Assembly: GCA_018668795.1 (NCBI GenBank)
Contig: JABJBD010000107.1
Coordinates: 1-11,963, forward strand
From: Candidatus Puniceispirillum sp.
GTDB lineage: Bacteria; Pseudomonadota; Alphaproteobacteria; Puniceispirillales; Puniceispirillaceae
Reading direction: 5' to 3'
Length of the DNA stretch: 11,963 nt
In this document: positions 11,705 through 11,963 of the stretch, one piece after another
How the letters are laid out: each line of letters opens with the position of its first letter
Position numbering within the stretch: position 1 is the first letter of the stretch
The notes under the pieces: model-generated
What the model was told of the DNA's origin: nothing
Database searches by the model: none
What the model saw: the letters and a program-made list of their open reading frames with translations, nothing else
Program-made: the position numbers and the translations under genes

Positions 11705-11963
11705 AAAGATTTTAGCAAGTACATGATTATGTTTATTTAAATGTAATTATGAAAAATTGAATCCGACAAACATATACCCTCTAAGCTTTGCATCAACCCA
11801 CCAATCAATGTTATTGGAGGGTGACGTTATTTATATAGCCCTAAGCATACGCGGTCGCTATTTTTGGCAATAAATTGAGTTGAGTGGTCATGATGACGGT
11901 CATTTCAGTTAACTCCAGATCACATAGTGAATACGAAAACGCGCACGTGTATGAGATTTTAAG
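11705..11963. other. AT-rich region downstream of tRNA-Leu, no gene seen
   Basis: 259 bases to the window end with no supported coding frame. The first 56 bases are very AT-rich (11701-11760 has 12 G or C in 60). There is no clear terminator hairpin for the tRNA and no second copy of the tRNA 3' end in the window that would mark an integration. A small palindrome GTCATGATGAC-like element lies near 11888-11898. It may be the promoter region of a gene beyond the window. Confidence 0.5.

Overview
The window is mostly housekeeping chromosome from an alphaproteobacterium. The evidence is the end of the spc ribosomal operon running into secY-adk and rpsM-rpsK-rpoA-rplQ with no rpsD or rpmJ, a short-type adenylate kinase, a rarA-crcB-pseudouridine synthase-ATP12 run, lipB, and a perfect parS palindrome. 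The moderate, uneven G+C would suit a free-living marine lineage such as a SAR116-type organism, but that placement is inference and no taxon-specific marker is present.

Layout. 1-2835: 3' end of rpsE, then rpmD, rplO, secY and adk, tightly packed, with secY/adk overlapping as ATGA. 2836-2966: a spacer with a strong sigma70-type promoter (TTGACT, 16 bp, TATAAT) and an inverted repeat at the start-site region. 2967-5320: rpsM (GTG start), rpsK, rpoA and rplQ, closed by a rho-independent terminator at 5347-5376. 5506-6120: a stand-alone LysE/RhtB-type exporter. 6353-9848: rarA, crcB, an RluA/RluC-type pseudouridine synthase and an ATP12-type F1-ATPase chaperone, all on the plus strand with small gaps or overlap. 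9895-9916: a 22-bp perfect palindrome containing the canonical ParB-binding parS sequence. 9969-10373: a small unrecognised protein with an R-N-x3-H motif reminiscent of HEPN domains. 10396-10508: eight 14-bp tandem units between convergent genes. 10564-11289 (minus): lipB. 11290-11617: a gene-free stretch made largely of short tandem duplications (18, 13, 15, 16 and 12 bp units). 11618-11704: tRNA-Leu(GAG). 11705-11963: AT-rich DNA with no gene seen.

How it works together. The first 5.3 kb makes ribosomal proteins, the Sec translocon channel, adenylate kinase and the RNA polymerase alpha subunit, which are commonly co-regulated with growth rate. The second block handles stalled replication forks (RarA), fluoride export (CrcB), rRNA or tRNA pseudouridylation and ATP synthase assembly. 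The parS site implies that this segment lies in the origin-proximal, ParB-bound part of the chromosome.

I found no convincing new multi-gene system. The points most worth a second look are the parS site and the likely N-terminal misannotation it invites, the HEPN-like small protein, and the unusual concentration of short tandem repeats on both sides of lipB, one of which may supply promoter hexamers for tRNA-Leu.
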